From Crossaster papposus (taxonomy: Eukaryota; Echinodermata; Asteroidea; Velatida; Solasteridae): DNA of 64,000 bases. This document shows positions 1-12,925 of this stretch, one piece after another; positions within the stretch are counted from its first letter, which is position 1, and each line of letters starts with the position of its first letter. The DNA is taken from NCBI GenBank assembly GCA_037893245.1, contig JBAIAA010000741.1, positions 186,001 to 250,000 on the forward strand. The letters run 5' to 3'. Under the pieces are notes generated by a model. The model ran no database searches and was not told the DNA's origin. It was given only the letters and a program-made list of their open reading frames with translations. The position numbers and the translations under genes are program-made.

Positions 1-1
1 G

Positions 2-829
2 CCCAGCGTTGATGAGTGGGTAGCAGGCCATCAGACACGGTTACAACACGCCTGGGGTTTAGCTGGTGCACGAGCAGAAGCAGAGGCACTTGCCCGCAAT
101 CGTCGTTGCAATGCTAAGGCTGGGAAGACGGATCTTCCCATGGGCAGGAGGGTGTTTCTACGCAACCGGGGTGTACAAGGCCGAAACAAGATACAAGACA
201 TGTGGCTGCCTACTCCATATAAAGTAGTTGGCAGACCGGACCCCAATGGGAATGTCTATGTAGTCCAGCCAGCAGATGGGTTTGGACCCAAGCGGGTAGA
301 GCACCGGTCCAATATTTTGGATGGGCGTCAACTTGAGGTTCCACGTGTGGGTCATGAAGACATGCAGGATAAACCTGTTGACAAGGCCCAGACCAAACAA
401 TCCAGTAAGACTAGTGATGGACCAGAGGTTCATGAAGAACACAACGATGATTCCTCGGAAGGAGAGACGGAATTTATCACGTTTCAACCTCGAGAAGAAC
501 CAGTCCAAGAAACTAACTCTGAAAACGGTACAATGGAGAGCGAGGAGGACAGGGACCAGCCTATCTTGCGTCGGTCGACAAGAGCAACGGCAGGTCACCA
601 CCCAAACCCCCATAACCTCCCGCGGTCTACACTGATTGACCAGAATGTGGTAGAGGACCGTAGGGCAGATGTGGGTTACTCTTCTCCAAACTTCGAGAGT
701 TTGAGTAGAGCCATAGCAGGGCTTGGGAGTAGTCTGGGAAAGGTTCTTCAAGACACTTGGCTACATTCTCAAGTGAATGTAGTTGCCGCGGACGGCAACG
801 TTCAACTTGGGAGGAATGTAACCGAGTGA
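2..829 (+). CDS. Ty3/Gypsy-type retrotransposon polyprotein, integrase C-terminal part (5' partial)
   Basis: An open frame runs from base 2 to a TGA at 827-829 without interruption (275 codons), so the 5' part lies outside the window. The first 45 residues are helical and rich in Ala and Arg, as in the C-terminal integrase region. Then comes a small-domain motif with WLPTPYKVV and VYVVQP, like the GPY/F or chromo-like module after retrotransposon integrases, which helps bind DNA or chromatin. The last 110 residues are acidic and low in complexity and contain RRSTRATAGHHPNPHNLPRS, a tail often seen in Gypsy polyproteins of aquatic animals. No protease, RT or integrase catalytic core is in view. 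The call rests on recognised tail motifs, not on a search. The frame is unbroken, so the copy may be fairly young. Confidence 0.72.
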   Translation, partial: PSVDEWVAGHQTRLQHAWGLAGARAEAEALARNRRCNAKAGKTDLPMGRRVFLRNRGVQGRNKIQDMWLPTPYKVVGRPDPNGNVYVVQPADGFGPKRVEHRSNILDGRQLEVPRVGHEDMQDKPVDKAQTKQSSKTSDGPEVHEEHNDDSSEGETEFITFQPREEPVQETNSENGTMESEEDRDQPILRRSTRATAGHHPNPHNLPRSTLIDQNVVEDRRADVGYSSPNFESLSRAIAGLGSSLGKVLQDTWLHSQVNVVAADGNVQLGRNVTE

Positions 830-3618
830 ATATAGGCCCTTTTATTTTATATAGTTTCTTTTGATTTTCTATATTCCTTTTGTAGTTAGCCACTTTTGTG
901 TATTTTACATCTCATTTACGATGATACTAACCTTTAAGATTTTCCTGTTTATTTTATACTAACATTTAAGGTTCCCCTTAATTCAAAGCTTGCTGCCAGA
1001 GCCATCAATCTTACCACAGTTAGAGCGCTATTAAATCTCAGGGTCTCACCCAAATCTTGTGTGTTACTCGAATTCGTGCGGTTTGGACTCTTAACATCGG
1101 CTTTGATCGATCATGGTCTGATGACGTGGATGGGTACTGGCCTTACTAGGGTTATTGCCCTCACGAAAAAGTTGAGTGGTTGTTCGAGACAGGGCTGGGC
1201 ACTTTGTGTTGGGACCTGCTCCGTGCTAGTCGTGCCAGTTGGCAGCTGCAATCTTCTGCATTATAAAGCTTGCGCTGGACTTGTTCAGGTTCTCCTCTAG
1301 CCGACTTAGCAGGTAAAATTATTCTTTTCTTTTATACTTGTAATTTTATTAGGCATTATTAGTTTATACTTTTAGTTCTTTTAATTGTGTGATTTCGAAA
1401 TATTGCGGATAAAGTGATATTTCTCTCATGTTGGATTTATGTCATTGTTCCTTGAATCTTTGATGACAAAAGATAAAGTAAATTTAATCCCAGTCTGATT
1501 GCAAGGATGTTTTCTCAATGGAAAATATCGTGTTATTCTTAAAGTGAAAGTTAAGTACAGCGCACATACAACGCGTGTTGAGTTACGGACTGCTGATGAA
1601 ACTGTAAATTCTTTTCGTGTTTATATAATTCAACATACGGCATATACATACATGTGCATGTAATCGTTTTTGCCTCTTGGTCTTATGCTAGTAAAATATC
1701 ATTTAATATTGTATTTAACTTTGGATTTTATAATTGTTTAGTAATGTAAAGACCATAAGGTTCTGTTTAAACATTTTTGTAGTGAATTGGCTAAATAAGA
1801 AAATCAACGTAAAGTTGTTCTATTTCAGTCAAAGGCCACTGGAGTAAATTGTATTGTTGATCTTTTGACCTTATAATAGGGTGAAACAACAGCTGGATTG
1901 TGCCAAGATTAACTGGGTCTAGCCATGCAGTTGGCCTTGGTGCCACTGGGTCTGGAAGAACCATTATAGCCTCATATTACTAGGTTGGATGGGGTATGTA
2001 CTGACTGATGGTCAGTTTGTGGTTTTGTTTTATTTTTATCCTGAATTATATGCCTGATCCATGGGCTGTGGTACAAGATCTGTTCACAAGCAAAATACTT
2101 TAACTTTTATAACAGTAGTTGTTTTTCTTGAAGTTGAAGATTTGGCCATTGACAAATTATTATTTGTTACTCGCTTTCTAGAAACAAGGGATCTGGTATA
2201 TCAAGCCGCGATTTGCATTGATGATATATTTTAACACCGACTGGCCAGTAAATGACTTACAAATGTTAAAATGTATTTTAAAGTTATTACAGGTTTTATT
2301 TTGCATATCTTAATTGTAATTATTTTGTTTATTTCTTATGTTATTGACAGGGTTTTTGTTTTAACCGTGTCCTATTAAAGTACATGCCACTGCATCCTGG
2401 TTTCTGTGTGCCTTGATCCTTGATGGTTAAAAATATGGCTCACACATCAACTGAATATTTGTAGAAAAACAAATTCACATTTCATTAAACAAAATACAAT
2501 AAACAAGAGCGACCCTATAGTTTGCAGAAGTAATTCATAATTAAAAAAAAAATAATTTATGGAATGAGGATGCGACAAAACTTCTGAATCTGCTTGCATT
2601 TTGGAAACTTTGTCAATATACATAGTCGGCTCTCTAAATAATACAACAAATTATGGTTATATCAAGCACTGCAGTGAATAGGACCAAATTATAATGGTTC
2701 TAATTACAGCGAGCACTTTGCATGTAGGTCTGGAGGTTTGTATTTCATGTACACATGTAAAATGACGTACCGGTATGTACATTTCCTTCGCAGTTCGCCA
2801 CCACTATTCGTGTTTAACTTCAAGTTATATCATAAATTCATAATACACGCCTAAACAGTTTTGAAACTGCATGCAATAAACGATTATATGTCTGTTTATC
2901 AACAATTATTATTGCTAAAACAGTCATACAAATTATAAAACCCGTTTTTACCAACCTTGTTCGGCTCATCGTAGATGATGTAATTATTAAAGGAAGGATA
3001 CCACAAATGATTTGACTGTAGTCAGAGCCAAGTTGTTCGCATGTTGTTTCCGCCTTGACTTCACTCGCATGCACTGATTTGTGTACATATCATGGAGCTA
3101 TAAAAAGGAAATAGCTCCATGGTTGTATGAAGGTGCCCACACTGTCTGTGCCGTTCTGGATGAACGAACAATTCACAAAACAGGTGAATATTTGTTATTG
3201 TGAGCAGACCATTGTTCACTGTAGAGGGGGGTCGTAAGTTCATATATTTTGCTCTAGCGCGACAGCAACAGCTTATTATTTTGTTTAGTTGGAACCATTT
3301 TAAGGATTTAAAAAAAATGCTAAATGCTATTCTCACCGGTTTGCAAGGTCACTTTTTTTCCCGCATTTTTTAACATCAATATAGTTGTATATTCTTCTTG
3401 ACTAAACTTTTGCGACCATCAGGCTAAACGATTCTCCATGTACCGTACTTGTTTAAATGGAATATACTTCATTGGCTTTGTTGTTATTTTCAGAAATGGA
3501 TGGATTTTGGGGTTGGTGATAATAATATTACACCGACTTGTTTGAATATCATTTATAGTTGTTTGAAAACAACCACTTAAATCAAATGAATCATGTCCCA
3601 ATTTGCATACAGGTACAT
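830..3618. other. Intergenic; possible 3' UTR/LTR of the Gypsy element, then no recognised gene
   Basis: Directly after the Gypsy stop codon the DNA is AT-rich. Around 1000-1320 there is a more GC-balanced stretch with a TATA-like TTATAAAG near 1260. It could belong to a 3' LTR, but I see no clear TG...CA ends, polypurine tract or second LTR copy to prove it. From about 1400 to 3600 I find no exon, RNA gene or convincing repeat. Confidence 0.3.
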
Positions 3619-4382
3619 GGGGTCGTATGAATAAAAACTAGCAAATGCTATGTACAAGCAAAAAGTAAAAGCATTTACTCCGAAGTAAAAGCATTAAGGA
3701 AAAGCAAATGCTTAAATTCGTATGAATAAAATAAAGTTTTACTGTTTAACATTTACTGGCTGAAATAGCAGTAAATGCTTTTTACTTGCAATTGATTTCA
3801 CAGCCGAATGGTTTATAACAATAGAGTCTGTATTGTGTGTACGATAAACACCCACGCATAGACGCTCGTACGCTGACAGTGGTGTTTGAATGAAATCGGA
3901 ACCTCAAGTTGCTGCTTCGTAGTCATGATGCCTTTTTTTCTGTCTCAGCAATATTGCAAGAAATTATCGGCCATCTACGTCTCATTTCCTTCCACAAAAT
4001 CAGTACAACTGCTTGTATTTTAATCCTAGACAATCCATCTTCCATGTTCATACCTTTTCCTGCCAAACCACATATACAAAAGCTCCTCTTTTTAATATTA
4101 GTATTTGCTTCTCTTTTTTCAAGGTAAAGCCCCGACCCAACCTTGAAAAATTACGAGTAAATACTGCAAATCTGAAGCATTTACTGAATTTAATTCATAC
4201 CAAATGGAGCAAATACTAGTATTCTAGCAAATGCTGGAAATTAAAAAGTAAATACTTTTAGTCTTTAGCAAATACTTTCCAGTAAAACCCTTTGCTTCAT
4301 TTTTATTCATACAGATTCCAGTAAATGCTTGAAAATTGGTAGTACATGTAAAAGCAAATGCTAGTTTTTATGCATAAGGCCC
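3619..4382. mobile_element. MITE-like element with about 30-bp terminal inverted repeats
   Basis: The left end GGGTCGTATGAATAAAAACT matches the reverse complement of the right end (GGGCCTTATGCATAAAAACT) with few differences, and both continue into AGCAAATGCT or AGCATTTGCT. Inside, short words such as AGCAAATGCT, AGTAAATGCT and AAAGCATTTAC recur on both strands, so the element could fold extensively. It is 764 bp long and has no coding capacity. A target-site duplication is not clear. The superfamily cannot be assigned. Confidence 0.7.
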
Positions 4383-6271
4383 ATGATGTCCGAAAAAATC
4401 ATCATATTATGTACATGTTGAACGTTTTGAGCACTACTAATGACTGAGCAAAGACTTCAGATCAGCTACAGTACTAGTGCATTGCTCAGTTTTATTTGGG
4501 TCACGTTCCTGTCAGTGTCGCCCTCGACCACCATGCTACGATTCAAATCAAAGGCTATATATACGTACTCCGACCATAGAGAAAGGTAGTCCGCTAGTAG
4601 CGCCAGATAATGTCCAAATGTTAAAAAAGCGACTAAGAGAAAGGAACAGTTAATGAGTTATGCTCCGACTCACTTTTCAATGCTCTTGCCCGTGGCATTT
4701 ATATGTGGAGAAGCGAGAGTTATCGCCTCACTCCTTCAAAATGGTAATTGGGAAGATGCGAAATCAGCTTACCAAGACCCGCATTAAAAATAATAGGAGA
4801 CAAGATGGTCGCTACTCGAGGAAATAAACTTCATGTCAGATTTGGCACCGTGACAAACGAAGAATAGCGTGACCATGTGGTCGGATTGCATGCAACATGG
4901 AGGTAGAATTGTGCAGTGATGGTGGGTGGTTCCTTCCAAGGCACTTGGGGCTGAGGTCAGAAAGGGGCGGAGCTTTTCTTCGTACGGCGTGAGTTTATGG
5001 CGTGAGTTGCAACCAGCTATATAGGTGACGTCAACAATCAAGATTGCGCCACGATATCACTATCAGCACCGGAGTTACTAAGGAAATGGATGACATCTAG
5101 TTCTCCACTCAACCTGCCTCCTCCACCGCCGAGTTTGTCAATGAGGGTGTGGCTTCCTGTCTGCGGTGCGGAAAGCATCAAGGAGCTCAAATCAACAACA
5201 ACAACAACAATTAACAACAACAACACCACAAGGCAATACCAGCTGAACAGCAGCAGGCTCCCAATTAAGATAAAGACAAGATTCAAAAGATATGTCTGCA
5301 TCTATACTCCTAAGTATATGAATCGGCTAGTGGAAGCCCTGGAATAATCTTCGAGTTGTAGCCTATACACTTCAACAATCACCTACAATTTTATTCCGGG
5401 GTTCTTATATGAAGACAATTTACTTACAATTTTACGTGAGTTTTTCCTCTGAAAAAAATAGAAGGTGACCGAGATGTTCATTGAATAATGCAGCTAGGAA
5501 AAGCGAATGTTTTCGTTCTTTATTAATTGTAAGTGTGATAGATGGAAACGGGCTCTTCAAGTCTTGAGATGGAATTCATGTTTTTGTTCCTTTATGATCA
5601 TCAGTGGCTGCATGGCAGCTGTGCGCAGCCATCGCTGTGAACAAACTTTCTCAACAACAGAAGGCTTTAATTTGCGCTTTCCTGTCACTGGCTACTTCAA
5701 GACTGAACCATTTGACCACAGAATGTGTGTTATAGGCAACTATCAAGGGATTGATTAAAAGGGGCAATAAACAAGAGTAACTAAAAACCTAAGGGATAAT
5801 GAGTTAGGGGCAGTGGGTATGGTCATAATGGTGATTACTTTAGCAGAGGAATGGAATGTGGTTGACCCTGTGAGGACCAAGAGAAGGATTTTCTCACAGT
5901 GGCTCTAGTAATAGGTTTTATGGTTTTATGTACATGTACATAAAAATAAAGAAAATATCGATTTATACATGGAATTTTAATAAATTGATCCAAAATATGT
6001 TAAAAAGCTATCCTGTCGACAGGAAATTGTAAAATGTTCAAAAACACTAACATACAGTTTATCACTTAAATTTAAAATAAAGATTAAAGGTTGCTAAACA
6101 ATATTATTGAAATATTTCACCGGTTAATACGTGACGGAAAATGTATAGGCTTTATAGAGCCAATGTATTTGTGACGTCAGACGTATAGCACTAAACGCTA
6201 ATACACAATCGTACGTGACCGGCAGTTGCGCGCGCTGGCTGGGCGGAGCTTACCGCTATATTGACTGGCCT
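4383..6271. other. Intergenic, no supported gene
   Basis: The stretch contains a short AAC microsatellite (about 5191-5230), a CRE-like TGACGTCA near 5027, and open frames of up to 87 codons. One of these frames reads through proline, threonine and asparagine runs. None shows splice context or a recognisable domain, so I call no gene. Confidence 0.4.
5191..5230. repeat. AAC trinucleotide microsatellite
   Basis: A run of CAACAACAACAACAACAA with one AATT interruption, followed by more AAC units. It is a simple repeat. Confidence 0.85.
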
Positions 6272-6511
6272 GGGGCCAAATTCATAGAGCTGCTAAGCAC
6301 AAACATTTGCTTAGCACAAACAAGTCTTGCTCATTAAAAACAGGTTACCAGCCAAGTACGTTTGTTTTCATGCTAAGCAAAAAAACCAGCTGATTATCAA
6401 TCAAAAACAATAAAGATCACTGAAAATTTGGTCTGTAACCTTGTTTTTGCCAAGGACAAATTTTCATGCTAAGCACCTTTTTGTGCTTAGCAGCTCTATA
6501 AAATTGGCCCC
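6272..6511. mobile_element. 240-bp MITE with about 29-bp terminal inverted repeats
   Basis: The left end GGGGCCAAATTCATAGAGCT continues into GCTAAGCAC. The right end is its near-exact reverse complement (GTGCTTAGC AGCTCTATAAAATTGGCCCC). GCTTAGCA or TGCTAAGC words recur inside on both strands. The element has no coding capacity. The ends and size fit a non-autonomous DNA transposon; the superfamily is unassigned. Confidence 0.8.
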
Positions 6512-7868
6512 TGGCTGCGTGGTACGGTGTGCGTGATTGGGTAACAAAGATTACGTAACAAAGCCCTATAGGCTTCACATGCACGCGTTTTGTGGTTTTG
6601 GGGGTTTGACAAACTGCCTATTAATGCTTACTGCGTGTTTAAAATATCTATATAGCTGCCAACTAGTTGGCATTCTTAGCGAGGTTTTATGCATACAAAA
6701 TTAGTTAGTAACCACGTCCAAGCAGAAATTAACTACGGATTTAGCAGGCTGGCAAGGCCTAGTTGGCTGCTAAGTTCGCAGGCTTTTATATCGGCCCTGC
6801 TGGCTGGTTTTAAACACTTTTCCAGCGTTACGTGAAATGTTGACGCCGGTGAAATATGGTCGCTAATTGTCGTTTTATTGGTTAATTGAAACCCCCCGGA
6901 CCTACCACGCGAGCGAGGATACTTCGAGTCTCGAGTAGCTATATAGAGGGATGTTTCACAAAACACGAGGTACTTAATTGTTTAACAAAAACATTTGGAA
7001 ACTTATATTTTTGACTTGCTTAGACGTATTTTACCTAAAAAGTATGAATAAGGGAATGAATATGTCGGCAAATGCCTAAATGGTCAAGATTTAAATTTGT
7101 ATAATCATATCATGCATGATTTTAATACACATGCAAATATATAATAACAAAATAATTACAAAAATACCATTTTATCTTTGTATATCACCCTTTTTATTCT
7201 CTGCAAATGAATCCAAAGACCGCAACGGGTCATTATGTTTATGAGCTATATAATTTATAATATTTATAATACATCACGAATTGATTTTCCCTTACGTTTT
7301 ACAATTATTGGAAATAGTGTTTGCATGTTATGAGAAATTTATATTAGGTACAAAAGGCATCAATATTTTTTTGGAAGACGGAAAGTATAATAGTCCATGT
7401 AGGGAAGGTTTTTATGACAATCAAGACTAGATACATTTTTATTTAATAATATTTATATCTTGATTAATATACATGTATTTTGATCATGTAACTAGTATAA
7501 CAGACTTTAATGAAACATTGACTCGGTTCTCTCTTTGCAAAATAACTGCATGTATTTGAAAATCTGATGTAGGTAATTTTAAAGCGTTTTCCATTTTCTA
7601 CAGTAAAAACAAACAACTGAGACGTATGGGCTCCGAGCACAATAAACCTCAGCGGAAAGAACAGAAAACTTGTTGGAGTAAATATGGACGCCATCTTACC
7701 CGACTTCAATGTATTAAGTGTCTGGTTCCCGCCATAATATTCATCATTCAAAACAGAATCGGATAAACAGACAAAGCAATCTCTCTGGTATACGAGTATG
7801 AACGAGGAACACAGTGCATACTAGCAGTACCAGCGAAATTGTATTCGTACCTCGCATCTATCTATCTA
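6512..7868. other. Intergenic, AT-rich left flank of the Helitron array
   Basis: No exon or RNA gene is recognised. The last bases before the array are a short TCTA/TATC microsatellite (about 7855-7870). The host base next to the first Helitron unit is A at 7868. Confidence 0.5.
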
Positions 7869-9770
7869 TCTATACTATAAAAGATGTAAAATGCGCCATC
7901 TTGTCCCTGGGCGCAGCCATCTTGAAAATCTTGGAACACAGGGCCGCGCCATCTTGGCCCGTGGTTGGCGCCATGTTGGCTTTTGGTCGGGCGACGAGTC
8001 GCCGCGCGCGTGTGCGGCCGGCGTCGGTGCGGCGGGGTGCCGGACCGTTCGCGACGGGGAATCCCCCGGGGAATCCCCCGGGGAATAAGATTTTAAAAAA
8101 AATCGTATTCGTCCGTGGTGAGATTTAAAAGAAACGGACGTTACCGATAAACGCGTAATCGCTTTTCGATTGCATGTCGATGTCTGCGGGCCTTTTTGCG
8201 TGAACTATTGCGTTAATTTTGCATTGTCCTTGCCCGGAGTTCGGGCCGAAGCCTTCCCGAAATCGTACTACCGTAACTCGGTTGCCGAATTGTTGGCTGT
8301 TTGCGATTAAGCGGCGGCTGCATGCGTTACGCGAAGCCTTCGCAAATTCATTGTATCCGCCTTGCTCGCGCGGTGGCCGAGTTGGTGCCGAGTTTGTTAT
8401 TCGCCATTGGGCGGCCCCGTCACGTGTTATTTGAGCTGGTGCCCCGATTTATACTTCCTTGGTTATTGCGGAGTAAACATAGTACCAGTTGAGCGCGGGC
8501 TTCGTTTTCGGGTCAAATTCGTGCGCGTCGACCGCGTTTCAGTCACAGCTTGGGAACGTTAAAAAATGATTTATTCCTTTCGTGTTGCCTTTTGGGCAAA
8601 TTTCTTTGCTTCACATTGTCGATACTTAAATATTACAACATTATCTGTCTCAAAACACTCCGAAACATATCGCTATTGCCTCAATTTCAACTTTGATCGC
8701 GCAAAAATGTCGCGAAATTGTATGGCGATGGTGGATATGAATATGCAATTTAGAAACGTGAATGCATTACGTCTGTTGAGGGCGCACTGTCAGATGGCCG
8801 GAAATTTACCTACAGCAACTGACCAATCAGAAGGGAGGAAATGTGTGTTCACAATAGTCGATGTTAAATTGTGGTATTTAGTCCAACAATTCACTTTTTT
8901 GACCATGATATGTAATTATTCAAACGATTCCTCGATTGAATTTTGATTTTTGGGCAATAGTGAGACAAAAATCGCATTACATTTTATTCGTATTCAAATG
9001 TTGACATTATTCATAAAAATTTGCTGTGACTTTTTCGTGGACAAAAAAGCGAACTATAAAACTAACAACGGCAATAGCTAAGTTTGTAGTAAGTGTTCAG
9101 TAGGTAATATCTAATAGGAATAGGTTATTATTGTATGTATGTATGTGTAATGTGTAATTGCAATGTGTAATAAGTTAATGTGGTATTACGTAATCTGTAC
9201 ACGCAGTAAATATGTACATAATTAGAGTGTTCAACAGTAGATTTTTTTATCTTGCCAATGTGCTCTGAATGTTGTACGAATGTTATTTCACAACGTTTCT
9301 TTGTAACGTTCAAAGGACGTCAAGAGAACTCCACACATTTACGTTCCCGAAACGTTTTTTCCAAACGTTCCGGAAACATTACCGTAACGTTGTAAGAACG
9401 TTCATGGAACGTTTTTTTGGTTAGCTGGGATGGTATTCTACGGAGCCCCTAAAGGGACATATGACGAATAAAAATCACCGTTACGAAATAATTTGAGTAT
9501 TTTATTTCGTGCACTCAAAATAACTTATTTCGTGAGCTCGAAATGTTGTCGTGGCCACGAAATGACTTCGTGCGCTCCAAGAATATCTGTTCGTGAGCTC
9601 GAAATAATTTCGTGCGCTCGAAATACTTTCTAGCTGGTACTCTACTCGCTAAGTTTCGCGATTTGTTTGTCATACAATTCATTATGTTTTTAAGACGTCA
9701 ACAAGGTGTATCTATAAGTTACGATTTCACCCAGCTAGCAGGTGCCGCGCGAAGCGCGGCATCCTGCTAG
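7869..9770 (+). mobile_element. Helitron unit 1 (diverged, 1902 bp)
   Basis: The first unit has the canonical TCTATACTATAAAAGATG start and the CTAG hairpin end. The 5' 930 bp and the 3' 340 bp match the other units. Bases from about 8800 to 9425 are unlike any other unit. They include AACGTTC-rich palindromic sequence near 9290-9415 that may be part of another inserted element. It is the most diverged copy, as expected for an edge unit of an array. Confidence 0.85.
9290..9425. repeat. AACGTT-rich palindromic stretch inside Helitron unit 1
   Basis: GAAACGTTTTTT, CAAACGTTCC, GTAACGTTG, GAACGTTC and GGAACGTTTTTT occur within about 130 bp. The words are mutually complementary. The stretch is absent from every other unit, so it arrived in unit 1 alone. 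It looks like the end of a DNA transposon, but I could not define the other end. Confidence 0.5.
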
Positions 9771-11474
9771 TCTATACTATAAAAGATGTTAAATTCGCCA
9801 TCTTGTCCCTGGGCGCCGCCATCTTGGAACGCAGGGCCGCGCCATCTTGGAAACACAGGGCCGCGCCATCTTGGCGCGTGGTTGGCGCCATGTTGGCTTT
9901 TGGTCGGGCGACTTGTCGCCGCGCGCGTGTGCCGCCGGCGTCGGTGCGGCGGGGTGCCGGACCGTTCGCGACGGGGAATCCCCGGGGAATCCCCCGGGGA
10001 ATAAGATTTTAAAAAAATCGTATTCGTCCGTGGTGAGATTTAAAAGAAACGGACGTTACCGATAAACGCGTAATCGCTTTTCGATTGCCTGTCGATGTCT
10101 GCGGGCCTTTTTGCGCGAACTATTGCGTTATTTTTGCATTGTCCTTGACCGGAGTTCGGGCCGAAGCCTTCCCGAAATCGTACTGCCGTAACTCGGTTGC
10201 CGAATTGTTGGCCGTTTGCGATTAAGCGGCGGCTACATGCGTTACGCGAAGCCTTCGCAAATTAATTGTATCCGCCTTGCTTGCGCGGTGGCCGAGTTGG
10301 TGCCGAGTTTGTTGTTCGCGATTGGGCGGCCCGTCCCGTGTTATTTGACCTTTATACTCCATTGGTTATTGCGGAGTTTGAGCGCCAGCTTCGTTTTCGG
10401 CTTTGAATTTCGTGCGCGTCGACCACATTGCAGTCACAGGCTTGGAACGTTAAAAAATGATTTATTCCTTTCGTGTTGCCTTTTGGGCAAATTTCGTTGC
10501 TTCACATTGTCGATACTTAAATATTACAACATTATCTGTCTCAAAACACTCCGAAACATATCGCTATTGCCTCAATTTCAACTTTGATCGTGCAAAAATG
10601 TCGCGAAATTGTATGGCGATGGTGGATATGAATATGCAATTTAGAAACGTGACTACGTTTCGGCGTCGACCATTTTGTAGTCACAGTTTTGGAACGTAAA
10701 AACAATGATTTATTCCTTTCGTGTTGCCTTCTGGCAAAATTTCTTCCTTTCACATTGTCAATACTTAAATATTACAACATTATCTCTCTAAAAACACTCC
10801 GAAACGTATCGCTATTGCCTCAATTTTAACTTTTATCGTTGAAAAATGTCGCGAAATTGTAAGGCCTATCGTGGATATGAATATTCAATTTAGAAACGGG
10901 ACTGCCTTACGTCAGTTGAGGGCGCACTGTCAGACGGCCGGTCTGTTGGTTTTTTTCAATCGTAACGACGTAAATCAGAAACCCCGAAGTGGTTCGTATT
11001 GTTTCCCGTACGATTCATGTTAAAAAATCACGAGACGCAGGCAGCATGCAAGCAAAGATGAACTGCCTATTGAGTATTATTAGTTCGGAAGTCGGGAAGT
11101 ATTTTTACAAAGATTGTTTGTTATTCAGAGTCGATGGTATTCTACGGAGCCCCTAAAGGGACATATGACGAATACAAATCACCGTTACGAAATAATTTGA
11201 GTATTTTATTTCGTGCACTCAAAATAACTTATTTCGTGAGCTCGAAATGTTGTCGTGGCCACGAAATGACTTCGTGCGCTCCAAGAATATCTGTTCGTGA
11301 GCTCGAAATAATTTCGTGCGCTCGAAATACTTTCTAGCTGGTACTCTACTCGCTAAGTTTCGCGATTTGTTTGTCATACAATCCATTGTGTTTTTAAGAC
11401 GTCAACAAGGTGTATCTATAAGTTACGATTTCACCCAGCTAGCAGGTGCCGCGCGAAGCGCGGCATCCTGCTAG
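9771..11474 (+). mobile_element. Helitron unit 2 (long class, 1704 bp)
   Basis: A full unit with both termini. The module beginning TTTATTCCTTTCGTGTTGCC is present twice (about 10459 and 10708). The spacer between the two modules lacks the CTTCGGCTTTGCCTCCGAAT stretch found in other long units, which explains its slightly shorter length. Confidence 0.88.
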
Positions 11475-12925
11475 TCTATACTATAAAAGATGACAAATGC
11501 GCCATCTTGTCCCTGGGCGCCGCCATCTTGGAACGCAGGGCCGCGCCATCTTGGAAACACAGGGCCGCGCCATCTTGGCGCGTGGTTGGCGCCATGTTGG
11601 ATTTTGGTCGGGCGACTCGTCGCCGCGCGCGTGTGCGGCCGGCGTCGGTGCGGCGGGGTGCCGGATCGTTCGCGACGGGGAATCCCCCGGGGAATAAGAT
11701 TTGAAAGTGAGATTTAAAAGAAACGGACGTTACCGATAAACGCGTAATCGCTTTTCGATTGCCTGTCGATGTCTGCGGGCCTTTTTGCGTGAACTATTGC
11801 GTTATTTTTGCATTGTCCTTGCCCGGAGTTCGGGCCGAAGCCTTCCCGAAATCGTACTACCGTAACTCTGTTGCCGAATTGTTGGCTGTTTGCGATTAAG
11901 CGGCGGCTACATGCGTTACGCGAAGCCTTCGCAAATTGATTGTATCCGCCTTGCTTGCGCGGTGGCCGAGTTGGTGCCGAGTTTGTTTTTTCGCGATTGG
12001 GCGGCCCCGTCACGTGTTATTTGAGCTGGTGCCCCGATTTATACTTCCTTGGTTATTGCGGAGTAAACATAGTACCAGTTGAGCGCCGGCTTCGAATTCG
12101 TGCGCGTCTACCACGTTTCAGTCACAGCTTGGGAACGTTAAAAAACGATTTATTCCTTTCGTGTTGTCTTTTGGGCAAATTTCTTTACTTCACATTGTCG
12201 ATACTTAAATATTACAACATTATGTGTCTGAAAACACTCCGAAACATATCGCTATTGCCTCAATTTCAACTTTGATCGTTCAAAAATGTCGCGAAATTGT
12301 AGGGCGATGGTGGATATGAATATGCAAATTAGAAACGTGACTGCATTACGTCATTTGAGGGCGCACTGTCAGATGGCCGGCCTGTTGGGTTTTTTAATCG
12401 GGATTTTCACGATGATGTAAACTCAGAAATCCCGAAGTGGTTCGTATTGTTTCCCGTACGATTCCTGTTAAAAAGTAACGAGACGCAGGCAGCATGCAAG
12501 CGAAGATGGACTGCCTATTGAGTATTATTAGTTCGAAAGTCGGGAAGTATTTTTACAAAGATTGTTTGTTATTCAGACTCGATGGTATTCTACGGAGCCC
12601 CTAAAGGGACATATGACGAATAAAAATCACCGTTACGCAATAATTTGAGTATTTTATTTCGTGCACTCAAAATAACTTATTTCGTGAGCTCGAAATGTTG
12701 TCGTGGCCACGAAATGACTTCTTGCGCTCCAAGAATATCTGTTCGTGAGCTCGAAATAGTTTCGTGCGCTCGAAATACTTTCTAGCTGGTACTCTACTCG
12801 CTAAGTTTCGCGATTTGTTTGTCATACAATCCATTATGTTTTTAAGACGTCAACAAGGTGTATCTATATTAAGTTACGATTTCACGCAGCTAGCAGGTGC
12901 CGCGCGAAGCGCGGCATCCTGCTAG
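11475..12925 (+). mobile_element. Helitron unit 3 (short class, 1451 bp)
   Basis: A full unit with one copy of the internal module. A stretch of roughly 20 bp that is present in most other units (around the TCGTATTCGTCC motif) is missing near 11703. Confidence 0.88.

Noticed and set aside
158-751. 197-codon frame opposite the Gypsy integrase
   Set aside because: It is an antisense shadow of the retrotransposon frame. The plus strand shows the recognisable motifs.
830-2400. A full 3' LTR of the Gypsy element
   Set aside because: No TG...CA borders, polypurine tract or second LTR copy could be identified, so it is mentioned only as a possibility.
5090-5347. Possible small gene with Pro and Thr/Asn runs
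   Set aside because: The runs come from simple repeats (CCTCCACCGCC, AAC units). There is no domain, splice context or homologue I recognise.
10216-10587. Repeated 123-codon frame in the long Helitron units (also at 13372, 21692, 23433, 25228, 26966)
   Set aside because: It recurs only because the DNA units are alike. The frame is broken in the short units and has no recognisable domain or codon pattern.
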